Below, one piece after another: positions 1-7,065 of a stretch of DNA of 27,790 nt. A program made the position numbers and the translations under genes. Each line of letters opens with the position of its first letter. Position 1 is the first letter of the stretch. Location of the stretch: IMG/VR virus record IMGVR_UViG_3300031974_001918, positions 1-27,790 of that record. One strand, written 5' to 3'. Under the pieces are notes generated by a model that was not told the DNA's origin, searched no databases, and was given only the letters and a program-made list of their open reading frames with translations. The DNA comes from a virus.

Positions 1-1
1 A

Positions 2-688
2 ATATTTACAGATTTAATATGTGTTGAAAATATCGGACAAGTAAGTCCTGAAGAAGAGTTAAGATTAGCTGATACATTAGGTAAAGTTCATAAACCAAAC
101 CTTAATGATGAGAGACAATTAAAATTGCACAATCAATTATCTGGTGGTATACCAGGTATTCTTCACGTCACGGAGGGTGGACTATTTGGACATAAAAAAG
201 TTTTAGATTGGCACGCCAATAAACCAAGTGAGCCTAACAGATGTTCTATTGTTTGGATATATGCTGTAAAAGGAACAGAGGGTAGTGTGACAAGTTGGAT
301 TAATAATAAAAAAGCATATGAAGATTTATCAGACGAATATAAAGAGTGGTGTGGTAGAATAAAGTTTACCTGTGGATTTAAAAAAGGTGGGTACACAGAC
401 GACCCTACATTTAAAGAACATCACAATAAAGACAATGTTCATAATTTAGTTTATACAAACGAATACGGCCAAAAAGGATTATTCTTTCCATTTTTACAAA
501 TTATGGATGGCATACCAAAGACGTTATATGATTATTTAAAAGACCACATTTTACAAGATAAATATAGATACGACCATCATTGGAAAGATGGCGATTTAGT
601 GGTAAGCGAACAATGGCTTACAATACACAAAAGACACGCATTTGAAAAAATGAACGAAAGACTAATGCATAGAATAGCAATAAGATAA
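2..688 (+). CDS. TauD/TfdA-like 2-oxoglutarate/Fe(II) oxygenase, 5' end outside window
   Basis: The frame is open from base 2, so the real start lies upstream; 228 residues are visible. The family couples oxidative decarboxylation of 2-oxoglutarate to hydroxylation of a substrate, using a His-x-Asp/Glu...His iron site. Seen: a Gly-rich GGIPGILHVTEGGLFG stretch, then DWHANKPS at 206-229, the middle block GTEGSVTSWINN typical of the family, and a C-terminal GDLVVSEQWLTIHKRH with the likely distal His at 626-628. The usual HxD reads His-Ala-Asn here (Asn codon AAT at 218-220), so the iron site is not canonical. Its substrate cannot be read from sequence. The stop is two bases before the desaturase ATG, implying one operon. 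Family call is good; activity is uncertain because of the Asn. Confidence 0.78.
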   Translation: MFTDLICVENIGQVSPEEELRLADTLGKVHKPNLNDERQLKLHNQLSGGIPGILHVTEGGLFGHKKVLDWHANKPSEPNRCSIVWIYAVKGTEGSVTSWINNKKAYEDLSDEYKEWCGRIKFTCGFKKGGYTDDPTFKEHHNKDNVHNLVYTNEYGQKGLFFPFLQIMDGIPKTLYDYLKDHILQDKYRYDHHWKDGDLVVSEQWLTIHKRHAFEKMNERLMHRIAIR

Positions 689-690
689 CT

Positions 691-1395
691 ATGAAAACAA
701 CACATAAACTTTTACTTAATCATTTACTTTGCCATTTCGCATTGATACCTGGATTTATCTATGGTGATATGTGGATGTTTATTGCAGGATTTATTTGGTA
801 TTACATTATTACAATTTGTTCATCAAGCGCAGGTTATCATAGATACTATTCTCACCAGTCATTTAAAACAGGCAAATGGTTTGAATGGTACACAAATTTT
901 TTAAGTCTATTTGTAGGTTCAGGTCCTTATTTAACAAGAGCTGCTATTCATAGACAACATCACGCATATGCAGATACACCAAAAGACCCTAGTTGTCCTG
1001 TACATCACGGTTTCTGGAAAATATATTTTAATCTATGGGGATTAGACGGTAAAATAGAAAGAAGATTTTTTAAAGGACTAATTGACAACAAGATACTAAA
1101 ATTTTTTCACAATCATTACTGGAAATTGGTGTTTACAATTGTTATAAGTTTATTTTTAATTAACCCTTTGTTATTGATATTTGCTTATTGTGTGCCTTGC
1201 GTTTTAAGTTCACATTTATTTGGATTGTTTAATGCATATCTACACAAAGATGGTAAGGCAGCCAATAGTCATTGGTTAAATTTATTTACAGCAGGAGAAG
1301 GTTATCACAAAACACACCACGATAATTCTAAAAAATTAAGATTAGGATTAATTGACCCTACTTATTTTTTTATTCGTTTTATAAAATATGATTAA
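691..1395 (+). CDS. Membrane fatty acid desaturase (acyl-CoA/acyl-lipid, delta-9 type)
   Basis: 234 residues. The three histidine boxes of the di-iron desaturase family are all present: H50-RYYS-H55 (HX4H), H87-RQ-HH91 (HXXHH) and H206-KT-HH210 (HXXHH). Hydrophobic segments near residues 10-43 and 143-182 fit the membrane hairpins that hold the boxes on the cytoplasmic face. Family members use O2 and electrons from ferredoxin or cytochrome b5 to put a double bond in an acyl chain. The protein is somewhat shorter than typical bacterial homologues (about 270-300 residues), but the core looks complete. It sits between an oxygenase gene (2-base gap) and an unknown gene it overlaps by 8 bases, so all are probably co-expressed. 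Likely role, by inference: altering host membrane lipid unsaturation during infection. Positional specificity is not determined by these motifs. Confidence 0.88.
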   Translation: MKTTHKLLLNHLLCHFALIPGFIYGDMWMFIAGFIWYYIITICSSSAGYHRYYSHQSFKTGKWFEWYTNFLSLFVGSGPYLTRAAIHRQHHAYADTPKDPSCPVHHGFWKIYFNLWGLDGKIERRFFKGLIDNKILKFFHNHYWKLVFTIVISLFLINPLLLIFAYCVPCVLSSHLFGLFNAYLHKDGKAANSHWLNLFTAGEGYHKTHHDNSKKLRLGLIDPTYFFIRFIKYD

Positions 1396-1945
1396 GACAT
1401 TTGAGGTGGCACCACTTGATGTCCAAAAAGACATTGATTACATTTATGATATTGTAATTAAAAAAGGTGGCAAAAGAGCCAAAAACTATTTAAAAGAAAA
1501 TCTAACAGAACCTATAATAGGTGTTTCTATAAGATATAACAATCTTGGCAATCCTGTTTCAACAGCAAGAATGTTAAGTCGTTCTTGTTATAATAATGCA
1601 GTTAGAGTATTTGATAGATATGCTTTAATAGAGGGCAACACAGGATTATTACCATCAGACTATGATGGTCTTTTTAAAAAAACATCATCCGATTTACTAG
1701 AACAACAAACAGATTTTTGTAAAGAAAAGGGGTTTGATTGTATTTTTATATCAATGGAATTAGGTGCTAAAAGAACCTTACAAAAAGTTACCAAGGGTCA
1801 TAATAAATATTCTAAACACACTTGGACATTTACTGGTCCTGAATATGTGACTTATAATAAATCTGAAGGTGGATTACAATACTTAGCTTATACAGGAAGT
1901 GAATTTAGGAGGAATGATGGACTATCTTACGCAAGAATGGAATAA
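1388..1945 (+). CDS. Hypothetical protein, faintly acyltransferase-like
   Basis: 185 residues, not recognised with certainty. The ATG overlaps the desaturase end by 8 bases and the C-terminus overlaps the next gene by 29 bases. No signal peptide or membrane segment is visible. The pattern of a strand with GVSIRYN, a basic ARMLSRS segment, a VFDRYALIEG strand, a long helix (LLEQQTDFCKEKG) and an IFISME strand loosely recalls the GNAT N-acetyltransferase fold, but no convincing acetyl-CoA loop can be pointed to, so this is only a suggestion. It is sandwiched between a desaturase and a 2OG oxygenase, which hints at a shared small-molecule or lipid pathway. Base composition matches its neighbours. 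Confidence 0.7.
   Translation: MIKTFEVAPLDVQKDIDYIYDIVIKKGGKRAKNYLKENLTEPIIGVSIRYNNLGNPVSTARMLSRSCYNNAVRVFDRYALIEGNTGLLPSDYDGLFKKTSSDLLEQQTDFCKEKGFDCIFISMELGAKRTLQKVTKGHNKYSKHTWTFTGPEYVTYNKSEGGLQYLAYTGSEFRRNDGLSYARME
1907..1913 (+). promoter_or_regulatory. Shine-Dalgarno AGGAGGA that fixes the start of the second oxygenase
   Basis: A strong ribosome binding site lies inside the end of the preceding gene. Two adjacent ATGs follow at 1914 and 1917. Only the second has usable spacing (4 bases after AGGAGG), so 1917 is preferred over the in-frame GTG at 1899 and over ATG 1914. Confidence 0.7.
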
Positions 1946-2630
1946 TAGAGATTTAACACCTCTAGTAAATAACGATATAGATTTAATTGTTATTAAAAAT
2001 GCGCCAGCTTCACAATTAAAATTATTTAATTTTATAACTTCATATTACGAAATTGCGGCTCAAGACCCTATGGATAAAATCTTTATGGATATAACTTTGA
2101 CAGGTGTACACCACGAGTTATATGGTAATACAAATTTAGAATGGCATATTGACAAAGGCTACACACAACGACCAGTCAACGTGACAGGATTGTATGCTTT
2201 AGAAATAGAAGGAAATGTTGGTGATACACTATACGTTGATAATCGTATTGAATGTCCAATAGAAAATAAAAAAATTACGGTTGATATGGAAAGATTTACA
2301 AGTAATGAAAGATATGGTTATAAATTTAGAAGTGAAGTAGAACGAAGATGGTTTAGAAGAAAACATAGAAACATATGGCACGACTTAATACAAGAAGATA
2401 AAAAGGGCAAGTATGTTTATTATTGTGAGGCATATACTGAATTGCCTAAAGAAGAAAAAGACGCAATAGAAAAATTACTATATGACCCTAGTAGAATTTA
2501 TTATCATCAATGGGAAAAAGGAGATTTTGTAGTTGCAAATAATAAAGCAACTAATCACAAAAGAGAATCTACCTCATCTGGTAAAAGACACCTGTGGAAA
2601 ATAGAAGGTTTTGACAAACAATCTATATAG
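1917..2630 (+). CDS. 2-oxoglutarate/Fe(II)-dependent oxygenase (TauD-like)
   Basis: 237 residues from ATG 1917, chosen by the AGGAGG just upstream. The iron-site motif is intact: His77-Ile-Asp79 in LEWHIDKGY, with a distal His214 in NNKATNHKRES after the family-typical GDFVVANN. The middle shows a GLYALEIEGNVGDTLYVDN block, which is the strand and cross-over region of TauD-like folds. It therefore probably hydroxylates or otherwise oxidises a small substrate using O2 and 2-oxoglutarate; the substrate is unknown. It is only distantly like the oxygenase at the left edge of the window, so the two are not a recent duplication. The last 8 bases overlap the end of a convergent gene. Unlike the first oxygenase, it looks fully catalytic. 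Confidence 0.82.
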   Translation: MDYLTQEWNNRDLTPLVNNDIDLIVIKNAPASQLKLFNFITSYYEIAAQDPMDKIFMDITLTGVHHELYGNTNLEWHIDKGYTQRPVNVTGLYALEIEGNVGDTLYVDNRIECPIENKKITVDMERFTSNERYGYKFRSEVERRWFRRKHRNIWHDLIQEDKKGKYVYYCEAYTELPKEEKDAIEKLLYDPSRIYYHQWEKGDFVVANNKATNHKRESTSSGKRHLWKIEGFDKQSI

Positions 2631-2958
2631 TAGGTTCAGTTTCAGATGTCGTATATTCAGTCGTTAAATTATTATTAGTCACGAAATCACTCTTTAGGGT
2701 AGTAAATTCTTCTTGACCATCACAATAAGCTTTAAAGCTGTTATAGGTATCTTCACTATCAAAACCAATTTTGATTTTTTGAGTTAGAGTGTCTTCACTA
2801 TAATTGATAGAATAGTGTGTTATTTTACCACTATCTTCTAATTCAAGTATTTTAGAACCAATAACAGAGCTAGTTTTTAATTCAGCAGCTGTATATCTAA
2901 CGTAAAATTCTGTCTCTATATCTGGTCTTGTAGTTGTTGCTAATAACCAATATGCCAT
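2623..2958 (-). CDS. Small hypothetical protein, only minus-strand gene in the window
   Basis: 111 residues, family not recognised. The reading is supported by a good Shine-Dalgarno (AGGAGA, complement of 2965-2970) 6 bases from the ATG and by a T4-type late promoter on the same strand just beyond it. The protein begins MAYWLLATTTRP, is acidic overall and ends in a Thr/Ser-rich tail (NNNLTTEYTTSETEPTI). Several beta-type segments (FYVRYTA, THYSINYS, KIKIGFDS) suggest a small soluble domain. No signal peptide or membrane helix. Expression late in infection suggests a virion-related or host-takeover role, but no function can be assigned. It converges on the oxygenase gene with an 8-base overlap and no visible terminator between them. 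Confidence 0.75.
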   Translation of the reverse strand: MAYWLLATTTRPDIETEFYVRYTAAELKTSSVIGSKILELEDSGKITHYSINYSEDTLTQKIKIGFDSEDTYNSFKAYCDGQEEFTTLKSDFVTNNNLTTEYTTSETEPTI

Positions 2959-2979
2959 ATTTTTTCTCCTATACAGCTT

Positions 2980-2987
2980 TATTTATA
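2980..2987 (-). promoter_or_regulatory. T4-type late promoter, minus strand
   Basis: The complement of TATTTATA gives TATAAATA on the minus strand, the exact late promoter core used by T4-like phages (sigma factor gp55 with gp33 and the gp45 clamp). Transcription would begin about 6 bases past the box, shortly before the Shine-Dalgarno and ATG of the minus-strand gene. It abuts a plus-strand late promoter. Confidence 0.75.
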
Positions 2988-2988
2988 A

Positions 2989-2996
2989 TATAAATA
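2989..2996 (+). promoter_or_regulatory. T4-type late promoter, plus strand
   Basis: An exact TATAAATA lies 24 bases before the ATG at 3020, with AAGGAG at 3007-3012 between them. It probably starts the structural gene run to the right. It is one half of a divergent, nearly palindromic pair with the minus-strand box at 2980-2987. Confidence 0.8.
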
Positions 2997-3019
2997 ATAG
3001 TATAAGAAGGAGAATTGAA

Positions 3020-3214
3020 ATGATTACAATTGATGGTAAAGAATATGACGAGACTAAATTTAGTCCCGATTTACAGAATTGTTTGGTAGTAAGACAAGAA
3101 ATTCAAGTTAACAAGACTAGACACACACTAGAAATTGAAAAGATTGATGTACTAACTGACTATTACAATAAAAAAATCGTAGAATTACTTAAAAACGAGA
3201 CAGAGAAAAAATAG
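3020..3214 (+). CDS. Small conserved phage protein of unknown function
   Basis: 64 residues with a strong Shine-Dalgarno (AAGGAG, 3007-3012). It opens with MITIDGKEYDETKFSPD and has a central EIQVNKTRHTLEIEK strand-helix segment, then a helical C-terminus rich in Lys and Glu. Short proteins with this opening are recalled from the structural regions of marine T4-like phages, but their role is not established. First gene after a late promoter, and its stop directly abuts the ATG of the next gene, so it is part of the late structural operon. Confidence 0.78.
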   Translation: MITIDGKEYDETKFSPDLQNCLVVRQEIQVNKTRHTLEIEKIDVLTDYYNKKIVELLKNETEKK

Positions 3215-3550
3215 ATGGCGGCTATAGCTAATTTACAAATAGACCAAGGCGCTTCTTTTACTTCGGATGTGACGGTAAAAGACGCAAATGGTAACCCTTT
3301 TAATCTTACTGGTTATACAGCGAGAGCAAAATTAGCTAAAGGTTATGCCTCAACAAGAACGAGAACAGATTTTACTACTACTATTGCTTCAGACGCAGCT
3401 TCAGGAGTAGTGACCTTAACTCTATCTGCCACACAAACCTCAGCCCTTGAAGATACTAGGTATGTTTATGACCTAGAAATTCAAACCGGTGATGTCGTTA
3501 CCAGAGTAATTGAAGGCGTTATATCAGTTAGACCACAGGTCTCTCTATAA
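3215..3550 (+). CDS. Putative virion/baseplate-associated protein, BppU N-terminal-like
   Basis: 111 residues. The all-beta pattern (LQIDQGASFTSDVTVKDANG, FNLTGYTARAKL, GVVTLTLSATQTSAL, RYVYDLEIQTGD) resembles the small Ig-like or BppU N-terminal-type domain found next to fiber genes in many marine phages. That domain usually attaches receptor-binding or baseplate parts. The start directly follows the stop of the upstream gene. No catalytic motif. A virion role is inferred from family resemblance and from the run of fiber genes downstream. Confidence 0.7.
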   Translation: MAAIANLQIDQGASFTSDVTVKDANGNPFNLTGYTARAKLAKGYASTRTRTDFTTTIASDAASGVVTLTLSATQTSALEDTRYVYDLEIQTGDVVTRVIEGVISVRPQVSL

Positions 3551-3567
3551 TTCTAGCTAGTTTTTGT

Positions 3568-3575
3568 TATAAATA
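3568..3575 (+). promoter_or_regulatory. T4-type late promoter
   Basis: An exact TATAAATA (continuing TA) sits in the 45-base gap before the ATG at 3596, with a GAGAGGGAG Shine-Dalgarno in between. It would start a late transcript for the small virion protein and the first fiber gene. Confidence 0.8.
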
Positions 3576-3595
3576 TAGTAAAGAGAGGGAGATTA

Positions 3596-3844
3596 ATGCC
3601 TGATATAACAGCTAAAATTAATGTAAATACAAGTGCCGGTCCACAAAAAGTAGCAGTAACCTTACCCTCAGCTCAGGCAGCCGGGAACAGCACTTTACAA
3701 TTAAAATTATTAGGTGACGTTGATACAACTGAATTAGATGATGGCGCATTATTACAATACAGAGCTTCAGACGGTAAATTTGTAACCAGAACGGAGATAG
3801 TAACCACAACCGGAACGCTCTTATTCAATTGTGGTAACTTTTAG
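3596..3844 (+). CDS. Small putative virion structural protein
   Basis: 82 residues. The C-terminal part has the block LGDVDTTELDDGALLQYRAS followed by DGKFV, a motif common in fiber-associated proteins of marine T4-like phages, and ends LLFNCGNF. The N-terminus (ITAKINVNTSAGPQKVAVTLPS) looks like beta strands. No enzyme motif, signal peptide or membrane helix. It lies between a late promoter and a fiber gene that starts 9 bases after its stop, so a structural role is inferred from the motif and location. Confidence 0.72.
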   Translation: MPDITAKINVNTSAGPQKVAVTLPSAQAAGNSTLQLKLLGDVDTTELDDGALLQYRASDGKFVTRTEIVTTTGTLLFNCGNF

Positions 3845-3853
3845 GGATAAAAT

Positions 3854-5572
3854 ATGGCAACTATAATTCAGATAAAACGTAGTTCAGGTTCTTCATCACC
3901 AGCAACACTTAAACAAGGTGAAATGGGTCTCACATATGGTGCAGGTACTCAAGCAAATTTAGGTGATAGACTTTTCATAGGAACAGGTTCAGTAGATTCA
4001 AATGGTAACGCAACAAGTATTGACGTTATCGGTGGTAAATATTTTTCAGATTTAAATGACCACGTTCACGGCACATTAACTGCCAACTCAACAATCATTG
4101 TTGACTCAAACAAAGCAATAGACGAATTGATTGTAGGTAATTCTGCTACAACAGGTGGTGCAATTAAATTTAACGAAGGCACAAACAACGGTTCAAACTT
4201 TGTTGCCTTAAAAGCACCGAATAGTACAACAGCTTCAACAACATTTACATTACCTAACGGAGACGGTACAGCAGGTCAGTTTATGAAAACTGATGGTGCT
4301 GGTAACCTAGCATTTGAAACAATCTTTTCAAACATAGATTTAGCTGGTGATACAGGTACAGACATATACAATACAAATGAGACTTTGACATTTACAGGTG
4401 GTACTGGTATTGATTCAGCAATTACAAACAATCAGGTTACTTTTAATATATCAAATTCTGGTGTTGACACAATTCAAATAGCTGATGACGCAGTTACCAA
4501 TGCTAAATTATCTACAAATGGTGAAACTATTTTAGGTAATTCTACATTAACATTAGGTTCAACTACAACAGATATTGGTGGTTTGACTTCATTGCAGGTA
4601 GATGATATTATAATTAACGGCCAAACATTATCAACAGGTACAGCAAACAAAGATATTAATATCAATCCACACGGCACAGGTACGGTAAAAGTTCCTAGTG
4701 GTTATGAAGATAGAAGTGGTTTTGATAGTCAATCATTAGCAAACAAAGCTTATGTTGACCAAGTTGCTCAAGGTTTAGATACTAAACCATCTTGTAGAGC
4801 AGCTACAACTGCTGACTTATCAGCAACTTACAATAACGGAAGTTCAGGTGTAGGTGCAACATTAACAGCAGGCTCTAACGGTGCAATAACACTTGATGGT
4901 GTTTCTCCAGTTGTTGGTGATAGAATATTAGTTAAAAATCAATCAACTGCTTCTGAAAACGGTATCTACACGGTAACAACGCAAGGTGATGGCTCAACTG
5001 CTTTTGTATTAACAAGAGCAACTCCTGAAGACCAACCTAGTGAATTATCAGGTGGTGCTTTCGTATTCGTAGAAGAAGGTACTGCTAACGCAGATAACGG
5101 TTATGTGTTTACACACACAGGTGCTCCAACTTTCGGTACAACAAGTTTAGATGTAGCACAATTTTCTGGCGCAGGTCAAATTGACGCCGGTGCAGCTTTA
5201 AGTAAAACAGGTAATAGACTTGATGTTGAAGTAGATGACTCTTCAATAGAGGTTAACGTTGACGCATTAAGAGTTAAAGCTTTAGGTATTACCGACGCTA
5301 TGTTAGCAGGTAGTATCTCAACAAGTAAATTAAATAATCCAACGGTATACTTTACAGACGAATCTTCAACGCAAGGTCAAGTAGCATTAGAAGGTACTTT
5401 AGAGTTTTTAGCTGGTGAAGGAATAAACACAACTGCTTCAGGTGGCACACTAACAATTGCTGGTGAATTAGCAAGTAATTCAAATATTGGTGTTGCAAAA
5501 TTTAACGTAAATAATTTTGACGTGACTTCAGGTGATGTTGAAATTAGCACTATTGACGGAGGGTCTTTCTAG
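3854..5572 (+). CDS. Tail fiber-like structural protein with Mtd-like N-terminus
   Basis: 572 residues. Residues 1-45 (MATIIQIKRSSGSSSPATL, GEMGLTY, GDRLFIGTG) match the N-terminal attachment domain pattern of the major tropism determinant and many marine phage fibers. Residues about 60-280 are Thr/Gly/Asn-rich beta repeats. A second recognisable module around residues 295-430 has NKAYVDQVAQGLDTKPS, then GDRILVKNQS and ENGIYTV, a conserved fiber shaft or knob segment. The C-terminus (GTLTIAGELASNSNIGVAKF) is again repetitive beta. It probably forms a trimeric fiber or an adhesin on the baseplate. The stop TAG overlaps the GTG start of the next gene. Confidence 0.8.
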   Translation: MATIIQIKRSSGSSSPATLKQGEMGLTYGAGTQANLGDRLFIGTGSVDSNGNATSIDVIGGKYFSDLNDHVHGTLTANSTIIVDSNKAIDELIVGNSATTGGAIKFNEGTNNGSNFVALKAPNSTTASTTFTLPNGDGTAGQFMKTDGAGNLAFETIFSNIDLAGDTGTDIYNTNETLTFTGGTGIDSAITNNQVTFNISNSGVDTIQIADDAVTNAKLSTNGETILGNSTLTLGSTTTDIGGLTSLQVDDIIINGQTLSTGTANKDININPHGTGTVKVPSGYEDRSGFDSQSLANKAYVDQVAQGLDTKPSCRAATTADLSATYNNGSSGVGATLTAGSNGAITLDGVSPVVGDRILVKNQSTASENGIYTVTTQGDGSTAFVLTRATPEDQPSELSGGAFVFVEEGTANADNGYVFTHTGAPTFGTTSLDVAQFSGAGQIDAGAALSKTGNRLDVEVDDSSIEVNVDALRVKALGITDAMLAGSISTSKLNNPTVYFTDESSTQGQVALEGTLEFLAGEGINTTASGGTLTIAGELASNSNIGVAKFNVNNFDVTSGDVEISTIDGGSF

Positions 5573-5790
5573 TGTTTTCAATTATTAAAAAATGGTTTGA
5601 TGGTGTTGTAAAATCTTATGACGCAAAACCAGAGAAAAAAAGTGCAGTAATAAGAATAGGTGATTTACAATATAAAACTAAAAAAGAATTAGAAAATATC
5701 GGTAGAAAAATCGGTATAGAATTAGATAGAAGACTTACAAAACAAAAACTAATTAACAAAATTAAATTTAAAGTAAAGAATAAAAGATAA
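5572..5790 (+). CDS. Small basic protein with Rho-N/SAP-like helix-turn segment
   Basis: 72 residues, starting with GTG that shares one base with the preceding stop (TAGTG), with GGAGGG upstream as the ribosome site. The C-terminal half, IGDLQYKTKKELENIGRKIG then ELDRRLTKQKLINKIK, has the spacing of the small helical Rho N-terminal or SAP-type motif. The protein is strongly basic. Small proteins with this motif are found among structural genes of marine T4-like phages, with unproven roles (nucleic-acid or protein binding). It ends TAATG, overlapping the next start by one base, so translation is probably coupled. Confidence 0.72.
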   Translation: MFSIIKKWFDGVVKSYDAKPEKKSAVIRIGDLQYKTKKELENIGRKIGIELDRRLTKQKLINKIKFKVKNKR

Positions 5791-6221
5791 TGTCAACCGT
5801 AATTAAACCAAAACGTTCATTTACCCCATTAGCCATACCAGCTTCCAATGTAATGGAAGTCGGCGAATTGGCTATGAACGCCTCTGACGGTAAGTTTTAT
5901 ACTAAATTACAAAACGGTACGGTTAAAGAATTAGGTGGTGCAGGTTCAGTAATTTTACAAGACGTTACCACTAACGGTAATATTTCTACAAATGATATTA
6001 TTCTTAACGGTTCAAATCTAGTATTTGAAGGACTTTTAGAAAACGCTTTTGAAACAACTTTAAAAGTTGTAGAGCCAACAGCAGATAATATTGTTAGATT
6101 ACCTAACGTATCTGGTGATGTTATTACTACCGGAAACTTGACAAAAGACGGTACTACAACAGGTGACCCATTGACAGGTGAGGGTGACGCTATTGCTTTT
6201 GCAATTGCTTTAGGAGGATAA
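5790..6221 (+). CDS. Fiber-associated structural protein with Mtd-like N-terminus
   Basis: 143 residues. It opens MSTVIKPKRSFTPLAIPASN followed by VGELAMNASDGKFYTKLQNG, the same attachment-domain layout as the 572-residue fiber upstream (basic IKR/KPKR start, then GEL/GEMG, then DGKFY or DRLF). The remaining 90 residues are Thr/Asn/Gly-rich strands (TTNGNISTNDIILNGSN, IVRLPNVSGDVITTGN) ending AIALGG. It may be a short fiber, or a connector between baseplate and longer fibers. The start overlaps the previous stop (TAATG). The AGGAGG near its end serves the next gene. Confidence 0.74.
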   Translation: MSTVIKPKRSFTPLAIPASNVMEVGELAMNASDGKFYTKLQNGTVKELGGAGSVILQDVTTNGNISTNDIILNGSNLVFEGLLENAFETTLKVVEPTADNIVRLPNVSGDVITTGNLTKDGTTTGDPLTGEGDAIAFAIALGG

Positions 6222-6222
6222 T

Positions 6223-6552
6223 ATGGCTTCAGTATTTAAAAACGCAGGTGCTCAATGTGTATTAGTAGATGACGCAACTGCTGATATATACACAGCTCCA
6301 GCTTCTACTAGAGCCGTTCTTCACGCAATTATGGTATCAAATACAGCGGCTACGTCTGCTGAAAAAGTAACCATAAAGGTAACAATTGACGGTGGTACAA
6401 CTTTTAGAAGTGTAATCACAAATGGCGAAGTTCCGCCTGCTGATTCGCTTCAAATTGACAAGCCAATAAACCTTGAACCTGGTGACAAAATTAGAATATA
6501 TGGCTCAAACAATACTTTGGAATGTTTTTTGTCAATTTTAGAATTAACATAA
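6223..6552 (+). CDS. Small putative virion structural protein
   Basis: 109 residues, preceded by AGGAGG inside the end of the upstream gene. The sequence is a beta-rich single domain: AGAQCVLVDDATADIYTAPA, AVLHAIMVSN, VTIKVTIDGGTTFRS, INLEPGDKIRIYGSNN, CFLSILEL. Such proteins occur beside fiber genes in marine T4-like phages. No enzyme motif or membrane segment. It ends the promoter unit that began at 3568; the next gene has its own late promoter. The specific function is unknown. Confidence 0.72.
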   Translation: MASVFKNAGAQCVLVDDATADIYTAPASTRAVLHAIMVSNTAATSAEKVTIKVTIDGGTTFRSVITNGEVPPADSLQIDKPINLEPGDKIRIYGSNNTLECFLSILELT

Positions 6553-6560
6553 TAAACTTT

Positions 6561-6568
6561 TATAAATA
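6561..6568 (+). promoter_or_regulatory. T4-type late promoter
   Basis: An exact TATAAATA (continuing TA) sits in the 47-base gap before the ATG at 6600, with a TTAGGAGA ribosome site between. It is the nearest clear upstream promoter for the whole run of large fiber genes to 17613. Confidence 0.8.
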
Positions 6569-6599
6569 TACATAGGATTTAAGTTAGGAGAACATTAGA

Positions 6600-7046
6600 A
6601 TGTCTTTAGTCGTAAATAAACAATATGTTGCCAAAGACGCAAACGGCAAAACTATTACGGCTGATTATAGTTTTCACGCTCTAAACAGAGACGAGACAGG
6701 ACTTCTAACGTACACTAAAGTGAATTGGTTTGAAAGTAATACTATTCAAATGGATAATGGAGAGGGTTTAGCATATAGTTCAGTTGCAGACTTTCAAGTA
6801 AATGAATTGACAAAAGCGAGTGGTAGTTATGCAGTAGGTACTAATATTAACGAGATACCTAAAGCATATAGTTCTTCTACTGACCCGAGAGAACCAAACA
6901 CTAAATTTAGAAAGTATGAACAGCACGTTTTTGATGAAAATAATGCTACATACTTTATGGACGCAAATGGGAACATTGTGTTAAGAATTAATGACTCGTA
7001 CCAGTATGGTGCTTCGCAAGATGGCGAAACAAGAAACTGGCAGTAA
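6600..7046 (+). CDS. Hypothetical virion protein upstream of the large fiber
   Basis: 148 residues, family not firmly recognised. It has a soluble mixed beta pattern: SLVVNKQYVAKDANGKTITA, DETGLLTYTKVNWFES, SSVADFQVNELTK, then a charged segment (STDPREPNTKFRKYEQHVFD) and NGNIVLRINDSYQYG near the end. It follows a late promoter and lies 19 bases before the 1238-residue fiber gene, so a structural or fiber-attachment role is likely but inferred from position only. No signal peptide or membrane helix. Confidence 0.7.
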   Translation: MSLVVNKQYVAKDANGKTITADYSFHALNRDETGLLTYTKVNWFESNTIQMDNGEGLAYSSVADFQVNELTKASGSYAVGTNINEIPKAYSSSTDPREPNTKFRKYEQHVFDENNATYFMDANGNIVLRINDSYQYGASQDGETRNWQ

Positions 7047-7065
7047 AAAAATATAGGGAAGTAAA

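Noticed and set aside
3553-3560. CTAGCTAG palindrome followed by a T-run as a terminator
   Set aside because: A perfect 8-base palindrome has no loop and cannot form a stable hairpin. It also lies directly before a late promoter.
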